A stretch of 64,000 bases of DNA from Mycobacterium sp. KBS0706 (GTDB lineage Bacteria > Pseudomonadota > Alphaproteobacteria > DSM-16000 > Inquilinaceae): the NCBI RefSeq assembly GCF_005938675.2, contig NZ_VCCH02000002.1:1-64000 (forward strand). The letters are read 5' to 3'. A program made the translations under genes and the position numbers. Each line of letters starts with the position of its first letter. Within the stretch, counting starts at the first letter, position 1. Below, in pieces: positions 8,401 through 18,083 of this stretch. Under the pieces are notes generated by a model. It did no database searches, had not been told where the DNA came from, and saw only the letters and a list, made by a program, of their open reading frames with translations.

Positions 8401-11400
8401 TCACGCCACCGGCGGCCCGGACGAGGCCTCGATGTTGACGCAGAAGGCCTTGAACTCCGGCGTCTCGATGTTGGCGTCGCCGACGAAGGGCGTCAGGACA
8501 TTCGCCCCGAAGCCCTTCCGGGCGGCGCCGATGAAGCCCCAATGGATCGGGATGCCGACGATGTGGACGGTCTTGCCGTCGCAGGTCAGCGGCCGGATCC
8601 GCTTGGTCACCACCGCCTTGGCGAAGACCGAGCCGCGCTTCGACCACACCCGCACCCAGCCGCCCTTGGCGATGCTCTTCTCCTTCGCCAGCTCCTCCGA
8701 GATCTCGACGAAGAATTCCGGCTGCAGGACCGAGTTCACATGGTTGTTCTTGGTCCAGTAGTGGAAATGCTCGGTCAGCCGGTAGGAAGTTGCGGCATAG
8801 GGGAAGTCCGGCGAGGCGATGTCGGCGAATTGCGCGAAGTCGTCCTTGAACACCCGTGACGCCGGGTTGCCCCGCACCTTCGGCGCGATGACGTTGGCGA
8901 CCGGGCTCTCGAACGGCTCGTAATGCACTGGGAACGGCCCCTCGCGCATCAGCCCGCGGGCGAACAGACGCGACACGCCCTCGGCGTTCATGATGAACGG
9001 CCCGACATCCTCCGGCTTCGCCGTCGGCGAGATGTCGGGGACGTCGTAGCCGGTCCACTTGCTGCCGTTCCATTCGATCAGCTTGCGGGACGGGTCCCAG
9101 GGCTTGCCCGAGACGTCGCAGGAGGCGCGGTTGTACAGGATCCGCCGGTTGGCCGGCCAGGAGAACGCCCAGTTCTGGAAGGTGCCGGTGTCGTCCGGGT
9201 CGGAGTTGTCGTGCCGGGCCATCATGTTGCCGGCCTCGGTGAAGCTGCCGGCATAGATCCAGCAGCCGCTGGCGGTCGACCCGTCGTCGCGCATCACCGC
9301 GAAGTTCGGCAACTGCTTCCCGGCCTCGACGATCTTCTTGGTCGGGTCGGCCGGGTCGAACAGATCCGCCAGGGCGGACCCGTTCATCTCCTTCGCCAGC
9401 TCCTCCGCCTTCGGTTCGCCCGGGTCGGCATAGGCCCAGTTCAGGTTCAGGATCGGGTCGGGGAAGGCCCCTCCCTCCGTCCGGTACATCTCCTTAAGTC
9501 GCAGATGGATCTGCGCCATGATCCAGGCGTCGGTCTTGGCCTCGCCGGGGGGCGTGCCGCCGGGCCAGTGCCATTGCAGCCAGCGTCCGGAATTGACCAG
9601 CGACCCCTCATCCTCGGCGAAGGAGGTGGTGGGCAGCTGGATCACCTCGGTCTGGATCGAGGCGGTGGCCGCATCGTTGTAAACGCCGTGGTTCTCCCAG
9701 AATCGCGCCGTCTCGGTCTCCAGCGGATCCATCACCACCAGCAGCTTCAGCTTGGCCAGCGCCTCGGCCAGCTTGGCCTTGTTCGGGAAGGCCTGGAGCG
9801 GGTTGAACCCCTGGCAGAAATAGAGGTTCATCTTGCCCTGCTTCATCAGCTCGAAGGCCCGCAGGATGTCGTAGTTGGCCACGTCGAGCTTCGGCAGCCA
9901 GTCATAGGCGAAGTCGTTCTCCGGCGTCGCCGCCGCGCCGAACATCGCCTTCTGGAAGCTGACGAAGAACTTCCTGTAGTTCTGCCAGAAGCTGGTCTGG
10001 TTCGGCCGCAGCGGCTTGAAGCCGCGGGTCGACATGTAGGTGGCGAGATCCTTTTCCGTGTCGCGCGGCAGGTTCATGTAGCCGGGCAGCGAATTCGACA
10101 AGAGCCCGATATCGGTCAGCCCCTGGATGTTGGAATGGCCGCGCAGCGCGTTCATGCCGCCGCCGCGGATGCCGATGTTGCCCAGGATCAGCTGCAGCAT
10201 CGCCATGGTGCGGATGTTCTGGGCACCCTTGGAATGTTGCGTCCAGCCCAGCGCGTACATCGAGGTCATCGCCTTGGTCGGCGACGAGGCCTCGCCGACC
10301 ATCTCGGCCACCTTCAGGAACTTGTCCTTCGGCGTGCCGGTGATGCGCTCGACCATCTCCGGCGTGTAGACGGCGACGTGCTGCTTCAGCAGGTTCCACA
10401 CGCAGCGCGGATGCTGCAGCGTGTCGTCAACCACGGCAAAGCCGTCCGGGCCGATCTCGTAGTCCCAGGTCGACTTGTCGTAGTCGCGCTTCTGCTCGTC
10501 ATAGCCGGTGAACAGGCCGTCATTGTAGGCAAAGCCCTCCTTCACCAGGAAGGTGGCGTTGGTGAAGGCCTTCACATACTCCCACTGCACCTTGTCGTTC
10601 TGGATGCAGTGGTTGATCAGGCCCAGCAGGAAGGCGATGTCCGTGCCCTGCCGGATCGGCGCGTAATAGTCCGCCACCGACGCCGAGCGGGTGAAGCGCG
10701 GGTCGACGACGATCAGCTTGGCGCCGCGGTTGGCCTTGGCCTCGGTCACCCATTTGAAGCCGCAGGGATGGGCCTCGGCGGCATTGCCGCCCATGATGAT
10801 GACGAGGTCGGTGTTCTTGATGTCGGTCCAGGAGTTCGTCATGGCTCCACGGCCGAATGTCGGGGCGAGACTCGCCACCGTCGGGCCGTGTCAGACGCGC
10901 GCTTGGTTGTCGAACGCCAGAATGCCGGTGCTGCGCACCACCTTGTAGGTGGCGTAGGCGGTTTCGTTGGTGGTCGCCGAGGCCGCGAGGAACCCGGTGG
11001 TCAGCCATCGGTTGACCGTCGTCCCGTCCTTGTTCTTGGCGATGAAGTTCGCGTCGCGATCGTCCTTCATGGCCCGGGCGATCTTGTCCAGCGCGTCGCC
11101 CCAGGAGATCCGCTCGAACGTGTCGCTGCCCGCGCGCCGCAGCATCGGAGTTTGCAGCCGGGTGGCGGACTTGACCGTGTCCAGCAGCGCCGCGCCCTTG
11201 GGGCACAGCGTGCCGCGGTTGGTCGGGTGGTCGGAATCGCCCTCGATATGGGTGATCTCGGCCCTCTCGCCCTTCCGAAGGTCGCCCTTGGAGTAGAGGA
11301 TGATGCCGCAGGCCACCGAGCAATAGGTGCAGGTGTTGCGGGTCTCAGTGGTGTTGGCGAGTTTGAACGGCCTGATCGCCGCGGCGTAGGCCGCCTCGAT

Positions 11401-11490
11401 GTCGCCGAAGCCGAAGGCCCCGAGCGTCGTCCCCGCCACACCCGCGCCGGCCCCTTTCAGGAAGCCGCGGCGCGAGAGCTTCATGTCCAT
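8401..11490 (-). CDS. fdnG: Formate dehydrogenase-N alpha subunit, selenoprotein (UGA = Sec200)
   Basis: About 1029 residues when the in-frame TGA at 10891-10893 is read as selenocysteine. It oxidises formate to CO2 at a Mo/W-bis-MGD centre in the periplasm. The N-terminus has a Tat signal (SRRGFLKG), then a [4Fe-4S] site 'CTYCSVACG....CPKG'. The Sec context '[17 protein letters not shown]' is the one found in E. coli FdnG/FdoG, and the sequence stays highly conserved after the TGA, so this is recoding and not a frameshift or pseudogene. The ATG at 11490 follows GGGAGG. It would be split in two by a caller unaware of Sec. selA, selB, selC and selD are all adjacent. Confidence 0.97.
10848..10893 (-). 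promoter_or_regulatory. SECIS hairpin and recoded UGA of fdnG
   Basis: Directly 3' of the TGA (10891-10893), the minus strand reads CACGGCC (10890-10884), pairing with GGCCGTG (10854-10848). Inside it is a second stem GGCGA/TCGCC closing a small loop that contains GU. The two-part stem with an apical GU matches the bacterial SECIS layout recognised by SelB. The sequence is also coding, so the hairpin and the conserved '[15 protein letters not shown]' peptide are constrained together. Confidence 0.88.
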
Positions 11491-11861
11491 CTGGACCTCC
11501 CGGAAGCCAGTTCCGCAAAAGACACGCCAAATCTGGAAAAATGCTACGCTTGGAAGCGTTCCAAGTCAAACGGCCGTTGGCACCCTATACCTTGGTATTG
11601 TAACGCTTTTACAATAGCTTAATTGCGGCCGCTTCATGCGGGGCGAGGCTCGCCGAGACGGCGAGTCGCAGAAGCTCGGTTGACCCTCCGCGAGCCTCCA
11701 CCGTCTAATGGCTTCGTGGCACACAGCAGCGCTCCCGCGTCGCGGGGCAACAGCCAGGATCGGTGCGGCCGCCCGCGGGGACGGCACGACGCCTCACTTG
11801 CGCCCTTCACCCCTCCGGAACCATCGCATTCCCGGCCGGCGCCACACCAGGGAGCCCAACC
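11491..11861. other. Intergenic region between divergent fdnG and selD
   Basis: 371 bp with no convincing gene. It is more AT-rich than its surroundings near 11520-11620. It holds the candidate fdnG promoter, a dyad at 11549-11565, a second dyad TATTGTAA-N5-TTACAATA at 11596-11616, and a GC hairpin CTCGCCG-AGA-CGGCGAG at 11649-11665. The selD leader would occupy roughly the last 200 bp, where an in-frame upstream extension from 11763 looks non-coding (low-complexity, no domain match). Confidence 0.6.
11541..11569 (-). promoter_or_regulatory. Candidate promoter of the fdnGHI-fdhE-selA-selB-selC operon
   Basis: On the minus strand TTGACT (11569-11564) and TAGCAT (11546-11541) are separated by 17 bp, a reasonable sigma70-like pair, placing a start site about 45 nt upstream of the fdnG ATG. 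A perfect dyad CTTGGAA-N3-TTCCAAG (11549-11565) sits over the spacer, where a bound regulator could block or assist polymerase. This is read by eye and untested. Confidence 0.45.
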
Positions 11862-12947
11862 ATGACCAGCCGTCCCGATTCCACCACGGCGGAGGCGCCG
11901 CCGGTCCGCCTGACCAGCCTGGCGCATGGCGGCGGCTGCGGCTGCAAGCTGGCGCCTGCCGTGCTGCAGGAGCTGCTGGCGGGGCAGCCGGCGGCGACGC
12001 CGTTCCGCCAGCTGCTGGTCGGCACCGAGACCGGCGACGACGCCGCGGTCTGGCAGCTCGACGACGATCGCTGCGTCATCGCCACCACCGACTTCTTCAT
12101 GCCGGTGGTCGACGACCCGCGCGATTTCGGGCGGATCGCCGCCACCAACGCCATCTCCGACGTCTACGCCATGGGCGGCCAGCCGATCTTCGCGCTGGCC
12201 ATCCTCGGCATGCCGCTCGGCAAGCTGCCGGCGGAGACGGTGCGAGAGATCCTGGCCGGCGGCGCCGCCACCTGCGCCGAGGCCGGGATCCCGGTGGCCG
12301 GCGGCCATTCGATCGACGCGCCGGAGCCGATCTACGGCCTGGCCGTGATCGGCACCTGCCGGCCGTCGGAGCTGCGCCGGAACTCGGGGGCGCGGCCCGG
12401 CGACGCGCTGATCCTGACCAAGGCGCTCGGCGTCGGCATCTATTCCGCCGCCTTCAAGAAGGAGGCGCTGTCGGCCGATGGCTATGCCGAGCTGATCGCC
12501 AGCACCACCCAGCTCAACCGCATCGGCGCCGAGCTGGGGCGGGAAGAGGCGGTGCACGCCGTCACCGACGTCACAGGCTTCGGCCTGCTCGGCCATGGGC
12601 TGGAGATGGCGCGCGGCGCCGGCGTCACCCTGGCGATCCGGGACGGCGCGCCGGCGCTGTTCGCCCAGGCCGAAGCGCTGGCGCAGGACGGCTTCGTCAC
12701 CGGCGCCTCGCACCGCAACTGGGCCAGCTATGGGGCGGAGGTGACGCTGCCGCCCGGCCAGCCGGAATGGCGCCGCCACCTGTTGACCGATCCGCAGACC
12801 TCGGGCGGGCTGCTGGTCGCCTGCGCGCCGGACCGGGCCGACGCCCTGCTGGCCCGCATCGCCGCCGCCGGCTATCCGGCCGCCCGCCGCATCGGCTCGG
12901 TCGAGTCCGGACCTTCCAGGGTGAGAATTTATACCGAAGCGGAATAG
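11862..12947 (+). CDS. selD: Selenide, water dikinase (selenophosphate synthetase)
   Basis: 361 residues. SelD makes selenophosphate from selenide and ATP for SelA. The catalytic segment is '[10 protein letters not shown]' with Cys26 and Lys29; the position that is Sec in some SelD proteins is Cys here, so no recoding is needed. 'GDDAAVW' and '[13 protein letters not shown]' are the ATP/metal-binding signatures of the AIR-synthase-like fold. The start was set at ATG 11862 (GGGAG 9 nt upstream) rather than the open-frame start at 11763, because the family begins just before the Gly-Cys loop. It diverges from the fdn/sel operon. Confidence 0.96.
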   Translation: MTSRPDSTTAEAPPVRLTSLAHGGGCGCKLAPAVLQELLAGQPAATPFRQLLVGTETGDDAAVWQLDDDRCVIATTDFFMPVVDDPRDFGRIAATNAISDVYAMGGQPIFALAILGMPLGKLPAETVREILAGGAATCAEAGIPVAGGHSIDAPEPIYGLAVIGTCRPSELRRNSGARPGDALILTKALGVGIYSAAFKKEALSADGYAELIASTTQLNRIGAELGREEAVHAVTDVTGFGLLGHGLEMARGAGVTLAIRDGAPALFAQAEALAQDGFVTGASHRNWASYGAEVTLPPGQPEWRRHLLTDPQTSGGLLVACAPDRADALLARIAAAGYPAARRIGSVESGPSRVRIYTEAE

Positions 12948-13074
12948 ACCAAGGAAAATTATGAATTGGCCGGCCCCCTCTGCCGGACGACATCATGACC
13001 ATAATTTGGGCGTGCCCATTTGATGGGCGCAGGGCCGGCCGCCAAGGCCGGCGGCTCGGGCAGGGGGCAGTCAC

Positions 13075-14892
13075 GTGTCTGACGACGGCGCCATTCAGGC
13101 GGATCCGGCGACGATCCGCCCTTATCTCGACATCCCCGGCGCCAAGAGCCCGGCGCTGTCGCCGGATGGCGGGCTTCTGGCCTACCTGAGCGACAGCACC
13201 GGCTTTCCCCAGATCTGGCTGCAGCCGGCCGAAGGCGGGGCCGCCTGGCGCGCGGCGGAGACGCCGGAGCCGGTCGGCGCCCTGGCCTTCAGCCCGAAGA
13301 GCCGCGACCTGGTGTTCACCCTGGATTGCGGCGGCGATGAGCGGCACCAGATCTGGCTGATCCCGGGCGCCGACGGCCCGCCGCTGGCGCTGACCGACGA
13401 CCCGACCGTGGTCCATGTCTGGGGCGCCTGGTCGCCGGACGGCACGCGCATCGCCTACGCGTCGAACGCCCGCGACCGCTTTCACATGGACATCCATGTG
13501 ATGGAGGTCGCGATGCGGCAGGCGACCTGCGTCTACCGAGGCGAGCTGTTCCGGGAGGTCATGGCCTTCTTCCCGGACGGCCAGGCGCTGCTGGTGCGGG
13601 ACTCCACCCGGGCGACGATGGACCAGGACCTGTTCCGGCTGGACCTCGCGACCGGCGCCTATGAGCCGTTCCTGCCGCATGACGGCCGGGCGCGCTACGT
13701 CGCCGCCAAGACCCGGAAGGACGGCACGGGGCTCTATCTCCTGACTGATCAGGGCCGGGACTTCCAGGGCATCGCCTTCCTGTCCTTCGCCGACCGCAGC
13801 CTCGCCTGGGTGGTGGCGCCGGACGGGCAGGATATCGAAGCAATGGCGCTGTCGCCCGACCAGGGCCGGCTGGCCTATGTCGTCAACGAGGAGGGCTGGA
13901 CCCATCTCCTGGTCCGCGACCTCGACAGTGGTGCCGAGACGGTGGTGGCAGGGCTGCCGCCAGGGGTGATCGGCTCGGTCTCCTGGTGGCCCGATGGCAG
14001 CGGGCTGGTCTTCCCGCTGGAGGGCGCGACGACGCCGCCCGGCATCTGGGGCTACGACATCGCCGCCGGCGCCGTCAGCCGGCTGACCGATGCCCCGACG
14101 AGCGCGCTGGTCGGCGGCTTCGTCGAGCCGGAAGTGCAGCGCATCGCCAGCTTCGACGGGCTGCAGGTGCCGTTCCTGCTGTACCGGCCGCAGGGTGAGG
14201 CGCCGGCCGGCGGCTTCCCCGCGATGATCATCGTCCATGGCGGGCCGGAGGCGCAGTGGACCCCGACCTTCCGGGCCGACATCCAGTACATGCTGGCGCG
14301 CGGCATCATGGTCGTGGCGCCCAATGTCCGCGGCAGCACCGGCTACGGCCGGCCCTATCACCAGCTCGACGATGTCGGGCTGCGCATGGACAGCGTCGCC
14401 GACTTGCGGGCCGTGCGGCTGGCGCTGGGCGCGCGCGACGATGTCGACCAGGCCCGGATCGGTGTCTTCGGCCGGTCCTATGGCGGCTTCATGGTGCTGG
14501 CGGCGCTGACCGAATACCCGGACCTCTGGCGCCTGGGCATCGAGTTCTACGGCATCGCCAACTTCCACACGCTGCTGCAGACCACCGGCCCCTGGCGCCG
14601 CCGGCTGCGGGCGGCGGAATATGGCGATCCGGTCGCAAACAAGGATCTGCTGGAGCGCATCTCGCCAATCCACAAGCTGGACCGCATCCGCGTGCCGCTG
14701 CTGATGGCCCAGGGGCTGGACGACCCGCGCGTGCCGCCGGGCGAGAGCGAGATGATCCATTCCGGCCTGCGCGGCCTCGGCCGCCCGGTCGACTACATCC
14801 GCGTGCCGCATGAAGGGCACGGCTTCGCGCGGCGGGAGAACCGGCACGACGTCTTCGGCGCTGTCGCCGCCTTCCTCGACCGCCATCTCTGA
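13075..14892 (+). CDS. S9-family prolyl oligopeptidase-like serine peptidase
   Basis: 605 residues from a GTG start preceded by AGGGGG. The first 350 residues are a beta-propeller with WD40/TolB-like blades ('LSPDGGLLAYLSD', 'WSPDGTRIAYAS'). The C-terminal alpha/beta-hydrolase domain has the nucleophile S468 in 'GRSYGG', an acid at about D549/D550 ('GLDDPRVP') and H582 in 'PHEGHGF'. There is no signal peptide, so it is probably cytoplasmic. It heads an operon with an M20 hydrolase and a peptide ABC transporter, which fits hydrolysis of imported short peptides. The natural substrate is not determinable here. Confidence 0.9.
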   Translation: MSDDGAIQADPATIRPYLDIPGAKSPALSPDGGLLAYLSDSTGFPQIWLQPAEGGAAWRAAETPEPVGALAFSPKSRDLVFTLDCGGDERHQIWLIPGADGPPLALTDDPTVVHVWGAWSPDGTRIAYASNARDRFHMDIHVMEVAMRQATCVYRGELFREVMAFFPDGQALLVRDSTRATMDQDLFRLDLATGAYEPFLPHDGRARYVAAKTRKDGTGLYLLTDQGRDFQGIAFLSFADRSLAWVVAPDGQDIEAMALSPDQGRLAYVVNEEGWTHLLVRDLDSGAETVVAGLPPGVIGSVSWWPDGSGLVFPLEGATTPPGIWGYDIAAGAVSRLTDAPTSALVGGFVEPEVQRIASFDGLQVPFLLYRPQGEAPAGGFPAMIIVHGGPEAQWTPTFRADIQYMLARGIMVVAPNVRGSTGYGRPYHQLDDVGLRMDSVADLRAVRLALGARDDVDQARIGVFGRSYGGFMVLAALTEYPDLWRLGIEFYGIANFHTLLQTTGPWRRRLRAAEYGDPVANKDLLERISPIHKLDRIRVPLLMAQGLDDPRVPPGESEMIHSGLRGLGRPVDYIRVPHEGHGFARRENRHDVFGAVAAFLDRHL

Positions 14893-14907
14893 TCGAAAGC
14901 GAGAACC

Positions 14908-16335
14908 ATGCAGAATTCCGACAAGATCTGGCAGCTGGTCGACGCCAAGCGGACGGAGTTCGTGGGGCTGAGCGACCGGATCTGGGGCATGCCCGAGATC
15001 GCCTACACCGAATACCGCTCGGTCGCCGAGCACACGGCGATGCTGAACGCCCAGGGCTTCCGCGTGACCGAGAACCTCGCCGGCATCCCGACCGCGGTGA
15101 TGGGCGAGGCGGGCGAAGGCGGGCCGGTGATCGCCATCCTCGGCGAATACGACGCCCTGCCGGGGCTGAGCCAGGAGGCCAATATCGCCGAGCCCAGGCC
15201 GATCCCCGGCAACGGCTACGGCCATGGCTGCGGCCACAACATGCTCGGCTCCGCCGCCCTGCTGGCCGCCACCGCGGTCAAGGACTTCCTGGCCGCCACC
15301 GGCCGGCCCGGGCGGGTGCGCTACTATGGCTGCCCGGCGGAGGAGGGCGGGGCGGCCAAGGCCTTCATGGTGCGCGCCGGCGCCTTCGCGGATGTCGACA
15401 TCGCCATCACCTGGCACCCGGCATCGCTGACCCGGGTCGACGAGGCGCTGTCGCTGGCCAACACCCGGATGGATTTCCACTTCACCGGCCGCGCCTCGCA
15501 TGCCGCCGCGGCGCCGCATCTCGGCCGCAGCGCGCTGGACGCCGTCGAGCTGATGAATGTCGGCGTCAACTACATGCGCGAGCACATGCCGTCCGACGCC
15601 CGCATCCATTACGCCATGCTCGATTCCGGCGGCATCGCGCCGAATGTGGTGCAAGCCTCGGCCAAGGTGCGCTACGCCATCCGCGCCCGCGACCTGGCCG
15701 GCATGCTGGCGCTGAACGAACGGGTGCGGAAGATCGCCCAGGGCGCCGCCCTGATGACCGAGACCAGTGTCGCGATCTCGATCATGAGCGCCGTCTCCAA
15801 CATGCTTGGCAACACCCCGCTGGAGGAGGCGATGCACCAGCACCTGCTGCGCCTCGGCCCGGTGCCCTTCGACGCGGCGGACCGCGACTACGCGGCGCAG
15901 ATCCAGGCGACGCTGAGCGAGGAGGACATCCTCACCGACTACCGCCGCGTCGGCGTGCCGCCGCGCAAGGACCTGCCGCTGTGCGACTTCATCGTGCCGA
16001 AGGACTCCCGGGGCGAGCCGATGATCGGGTCGACCGACGTCGCCGATGTCAGCTGGGCGGTGCCGACGGTGCAGGCGCGGGTCGCCACCCACGCCATCGG
16101 CACGCCCGGCCATTCCTGGCAGATCACCGCCCAGGGCATGGCGCCGGCCGCGCATAAGGGCATGGTCCATGCCGCCAAGGTCATGGCCGGCACGGCGATG
16201 GACGTGCTCGGCGACGAGCTGCTGATGGCCCGGGCCAAGCAGGACCATCAGGAGCGGACGGCGACGACGCCCTATGTCTGCCCGATCCCGCCCGAGGTGC
16301 AGCCGCCGCTGCAGCCGCGGCCGAAGGCGGCCTGA
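14908..16335 (+). CDS. M20-family amidohydrolase, AbgB-like
   Basis: 475 residues, cytoplasmic. Metallo-amidohydrolases of this type cleave N-acyl amino acids or p-aminobenzoyl-glutamate. Metal-site features are 'GEYDALPG' (about residues 84-91), 'GYGHGCGHNMLGSAA' and 'GCPAEEGGAAK'; the lid domain begins near 'RASHAAAAPHLGRSALDA'. The long acidic substrate-binding insert and 'TDVADVSWAVPT' match the AbgB subgroup. It starts 15 nt after the S9 peptidase gene. Likely substrates are amide-linked dipeptide-like compounds brought in by the transporter downstream (inference). Confidence 0.88.
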   Translation: MQNSDKIWQLVDAKRTEFVGLSDRIWGMPEIAYTEYRSVAEHTAMLNAQGFRVTENLAGIPTAVMGEAGEGGPVIAILGEYDALPGLSQEANIAEPRPIPGNGYGHGCGHNMLGSAALLAATAVKDFLAATGRPGRVRYYGCPAEEGGAAKAFMVRAGAFADVDIAITWHPASLTRVDEALSLANTRMDFHFTGRASHAAAAPHLGRSALDAVELMNVGVNYMREHMPSDARIHYAMLDSGGIAPNVVQASAKVRYAIRARDLAGMLALNERVRKIAQGAALMTETSVAISIMSAVSNMLGNTPLEEAMHQHLLRLGPVPFDAADRDYAAQIQATLSEEDILTDYRRVGVPPRKDLPLCDFIVPKDSRGEPMIGSTDVADVSWAVPTVQARVATHAIGTPGHSWQITAQGMAPAAHKGMVHAAKVMAGTAMDVLGDELLMARAKQDHQERTATTPYVCPIPPEVQPPLQPRPKAA

Positions 16336-16436
16336 TCCCGCGGGACAAGCCGGCCCGGGGAACGAGGCCGGCACGCGGACGATGGTCGCGGAGGACGCCG
16401 GACAACAATCCCAGAACAAGCACGGAGGCTCGATCC

Positions 16437-18071
16437 ATGTTCGCCCGTCCGATCCCGGCGCCGCCCGGATCCCGCCCGCTCCGCCATCTCCTCGGCGCGG
16501 CCTGCGGCGCCGCCATCCTCGCAGCGCCGCTTGCTGCCGGAGCCGCCACGCCATCGAACGCGCTGGTCATGGCCTGGAACATCGACGCGATCAGCACCTT
16601 CGACCCGGCCCAGATCGGCGAGGTGGTGACCAATGAGATCGTGCAGAACACCTGCGACTCCCTGGTCGATTTCGACCCGGCGGACGAGACCAAGGTGATC
16701 CCGCTCTTCGCCGAGAGCTGGGATGTGTCGGACGACCGGCTGCAGATCACCTTCCATCTGCGCAAGGGCGCCACCTTCCCCTCGGGCAATCCGGCGACGG
16801 CCGCCGAGACCGCCTGGTCGATGCAGCGCGTGGTCAAGCTCGGCTTCGGCAATGCGGCGACGCTGACCGAATACGGCTTCACCAAGGACAAGGTCGACAC
16901 GCAGATCACCGCGCCCGACGACGCCACGCTCGTCATGAAGCTCGACAAGCCCTATCCGACCAACCTGGTCCTGCAGGCGATCGCGGCGAACCGCGTCTCC
17001 GCCACGATGGACACGAAGACGATCATGGCGAACGAGGTGAACGGCGACCTCGGAAACAAGTACCTCGCGACCCACACCGAATGCGTCGGCCCCTACAAGC
17101 TGGCGCAGTGGAACGCCGGCGAGGCCGTGGTGCTGCAGGCGAACGACAAGTATTGGGGCGAGGCGCCAGCGCTGAAGCGCGTCCTGATCCGCCATGTGGC
17201 GGAGGCGGGGACGCAGCGCCTGATGCTGACCCAGGGCGATGTCGATGTCGCCCGCGACCTGACGCCGGAAGACATGAAGGACCTGGAGAGCTCGCCGGAC
17301 GTGTCGATCGTCCGGGTGCTGAAGCCGCAGCTGTTCTTCTGGACCTTCAACAACGCCGATCCGATCTTCTCGAACGAGAAGGTGCGCCTGGCGATGCGCT
17401 ACCTGATCGACTATGACGGCCTCGGCAAGACGGTGATGACCTACACCGGCGTGCCGCGGGCCAGCTTCGTTCAATTGGGCGCGGTCGGCGCGCTGGACGA
17501 GAAGGAGGGGCAGCCCTTCTCCCTCGACCTCGACAAGGCCAAGGCGCTGCTGGCCGAGGCCGGCTACCCCAACGGCTTCAAGGCCACCGTCTTCATCGGC
17601 ACCCTGCCGCATTCCGGCCCGATCGCTCAGAGCGTGCAGCAGAACGCCGCCAAGGTCGGCGTCGAGCTGACGCTGGAGCGGATGGCCAACGCCCAGCTGT
17701 TCAGCCGGGTGCGCGGGCGCGAATTCCAGACCGCGATGCAGGCCTGGCAGACCAGCGTGCCCGACGCCCATGGCAACGCCTCGCGGCTGGTCTACAACCC
17801 GGACAACCGGGTCGAGGCGAAGCTGACCCAGTATCCGGCCTGGCGGGCGGCCTTCTATTCCGAGGATGCGAACAAGAAGGTCGACGCGGCGCTGCTGGAG
17901 CCGGATCCGGAGAAGCGGAACGCGATCTACCGCGACCTGCAGCTGCAGATCATGCAGCAGGGGCCGATGGCGATCATGTTCCAGATGTACAACCCCGCCG
18001 CGATCCGCAAGTCCTTGAAGAACTGGAGCTGGAACGGCTTCCGCACCTACTACGAGTCGGTTGGCAAGTAG
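16437..18071 (+). CDS. ABC transporter substrate-binding protein (SBP_bac_5 type)
   Basis: 544 residues. The N-terminal region to about residue 36 ('LLGAACGAAILAAPLAAGA') is a Sec signal peptide, so the product is periplasmic. The family fold is shown by 'DAISTFDPAQIGEVVTNEIVQNTCDSLV' (quoted in part: STFDPAQ, NTCDSLV), 'GPYKLAQW' and 'NEKVRLAMRYLIDYDGL', the hinge typical of dipeptide/oligopeptide binders. It precedes matching permease and ATPase genes. The 101-bp gap upstream may hold an additional promoter, but I see no clear one. Ligand unknown; peptides are suggested by neighbouring hydrolases. Confidence 0.92.
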   Translation: MFARPIPAPPGSRPLRHLLGAACGAAILAAPLAAGAATPSNALVMAWNIDAISTFDPAQIGEVVTNEIVQNTCDSLVDFDPADETKVIPLFAESWDVSDDRLQITFHLRKGATFPSGNPATAAETAWSMQRVVKLGFGNAATLTEYGFTKDKVDTQITAPDDATLVMKLDKPYPTNLVLQAIAANRVSATMDTKTIMANEVNGDLGNKYLATHTECVGPYKLAQWNAGEAVVLQANDKYWGEAPALKRVLIRHVAEAGTQRLMLTQGDVDVARDLTPEDMKDLESSPDVSIVRVLKPQLFFWTFNNADPIFSNEKVRLAMRYLIDYDGLGKTVMTYTGVPRASFVQLGAVGALDEKEGQPFSLDLDKAKALLAEAGYPNGFKATVFIGTLPHSGPIAQSVQQNAAKVGVELTLERMANAQLFSRVRGREFQTAMQAWQTSVPDAHGNASRLVYNPDNRVEAKLTQYPAWRAAFYSEDANKKVDAALLEPDPEKRNAIYRDLQLQIMQQGPMAIMFQMYNPAAIRKSLKNWSWNGFRTYYESVGK

Positions 18072-18083
18072 CGGCGCCGGGCC

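Noticed and set aside
10891-10893. Stop codon in fdnG as a nonsense mutation or pseudogene
   Set aside because: It sits at the conserved Sec position, has a SECIS hairpin, and Sec genes are adjacent.
11577-11600. Sigma-54 promoter (TGGCAC followed by TTGG) upstream of selD
   Set aside because: The -12 GC is missing at the required 10-nt spacing from the -24 GG.
8923-11622. 899-residue plus-strand open frame
   Set aside because: Antisense to fdnG, whose selenoprotein identity is certain.
12697-16554. 1285-residue minus-strand open frame
   Set aside because: It is antisense to the S9 peptidase and M20 genes, has Arg/His/Gly-rich shadow composition and no family motif. High GC removes stops from the opposite frame.
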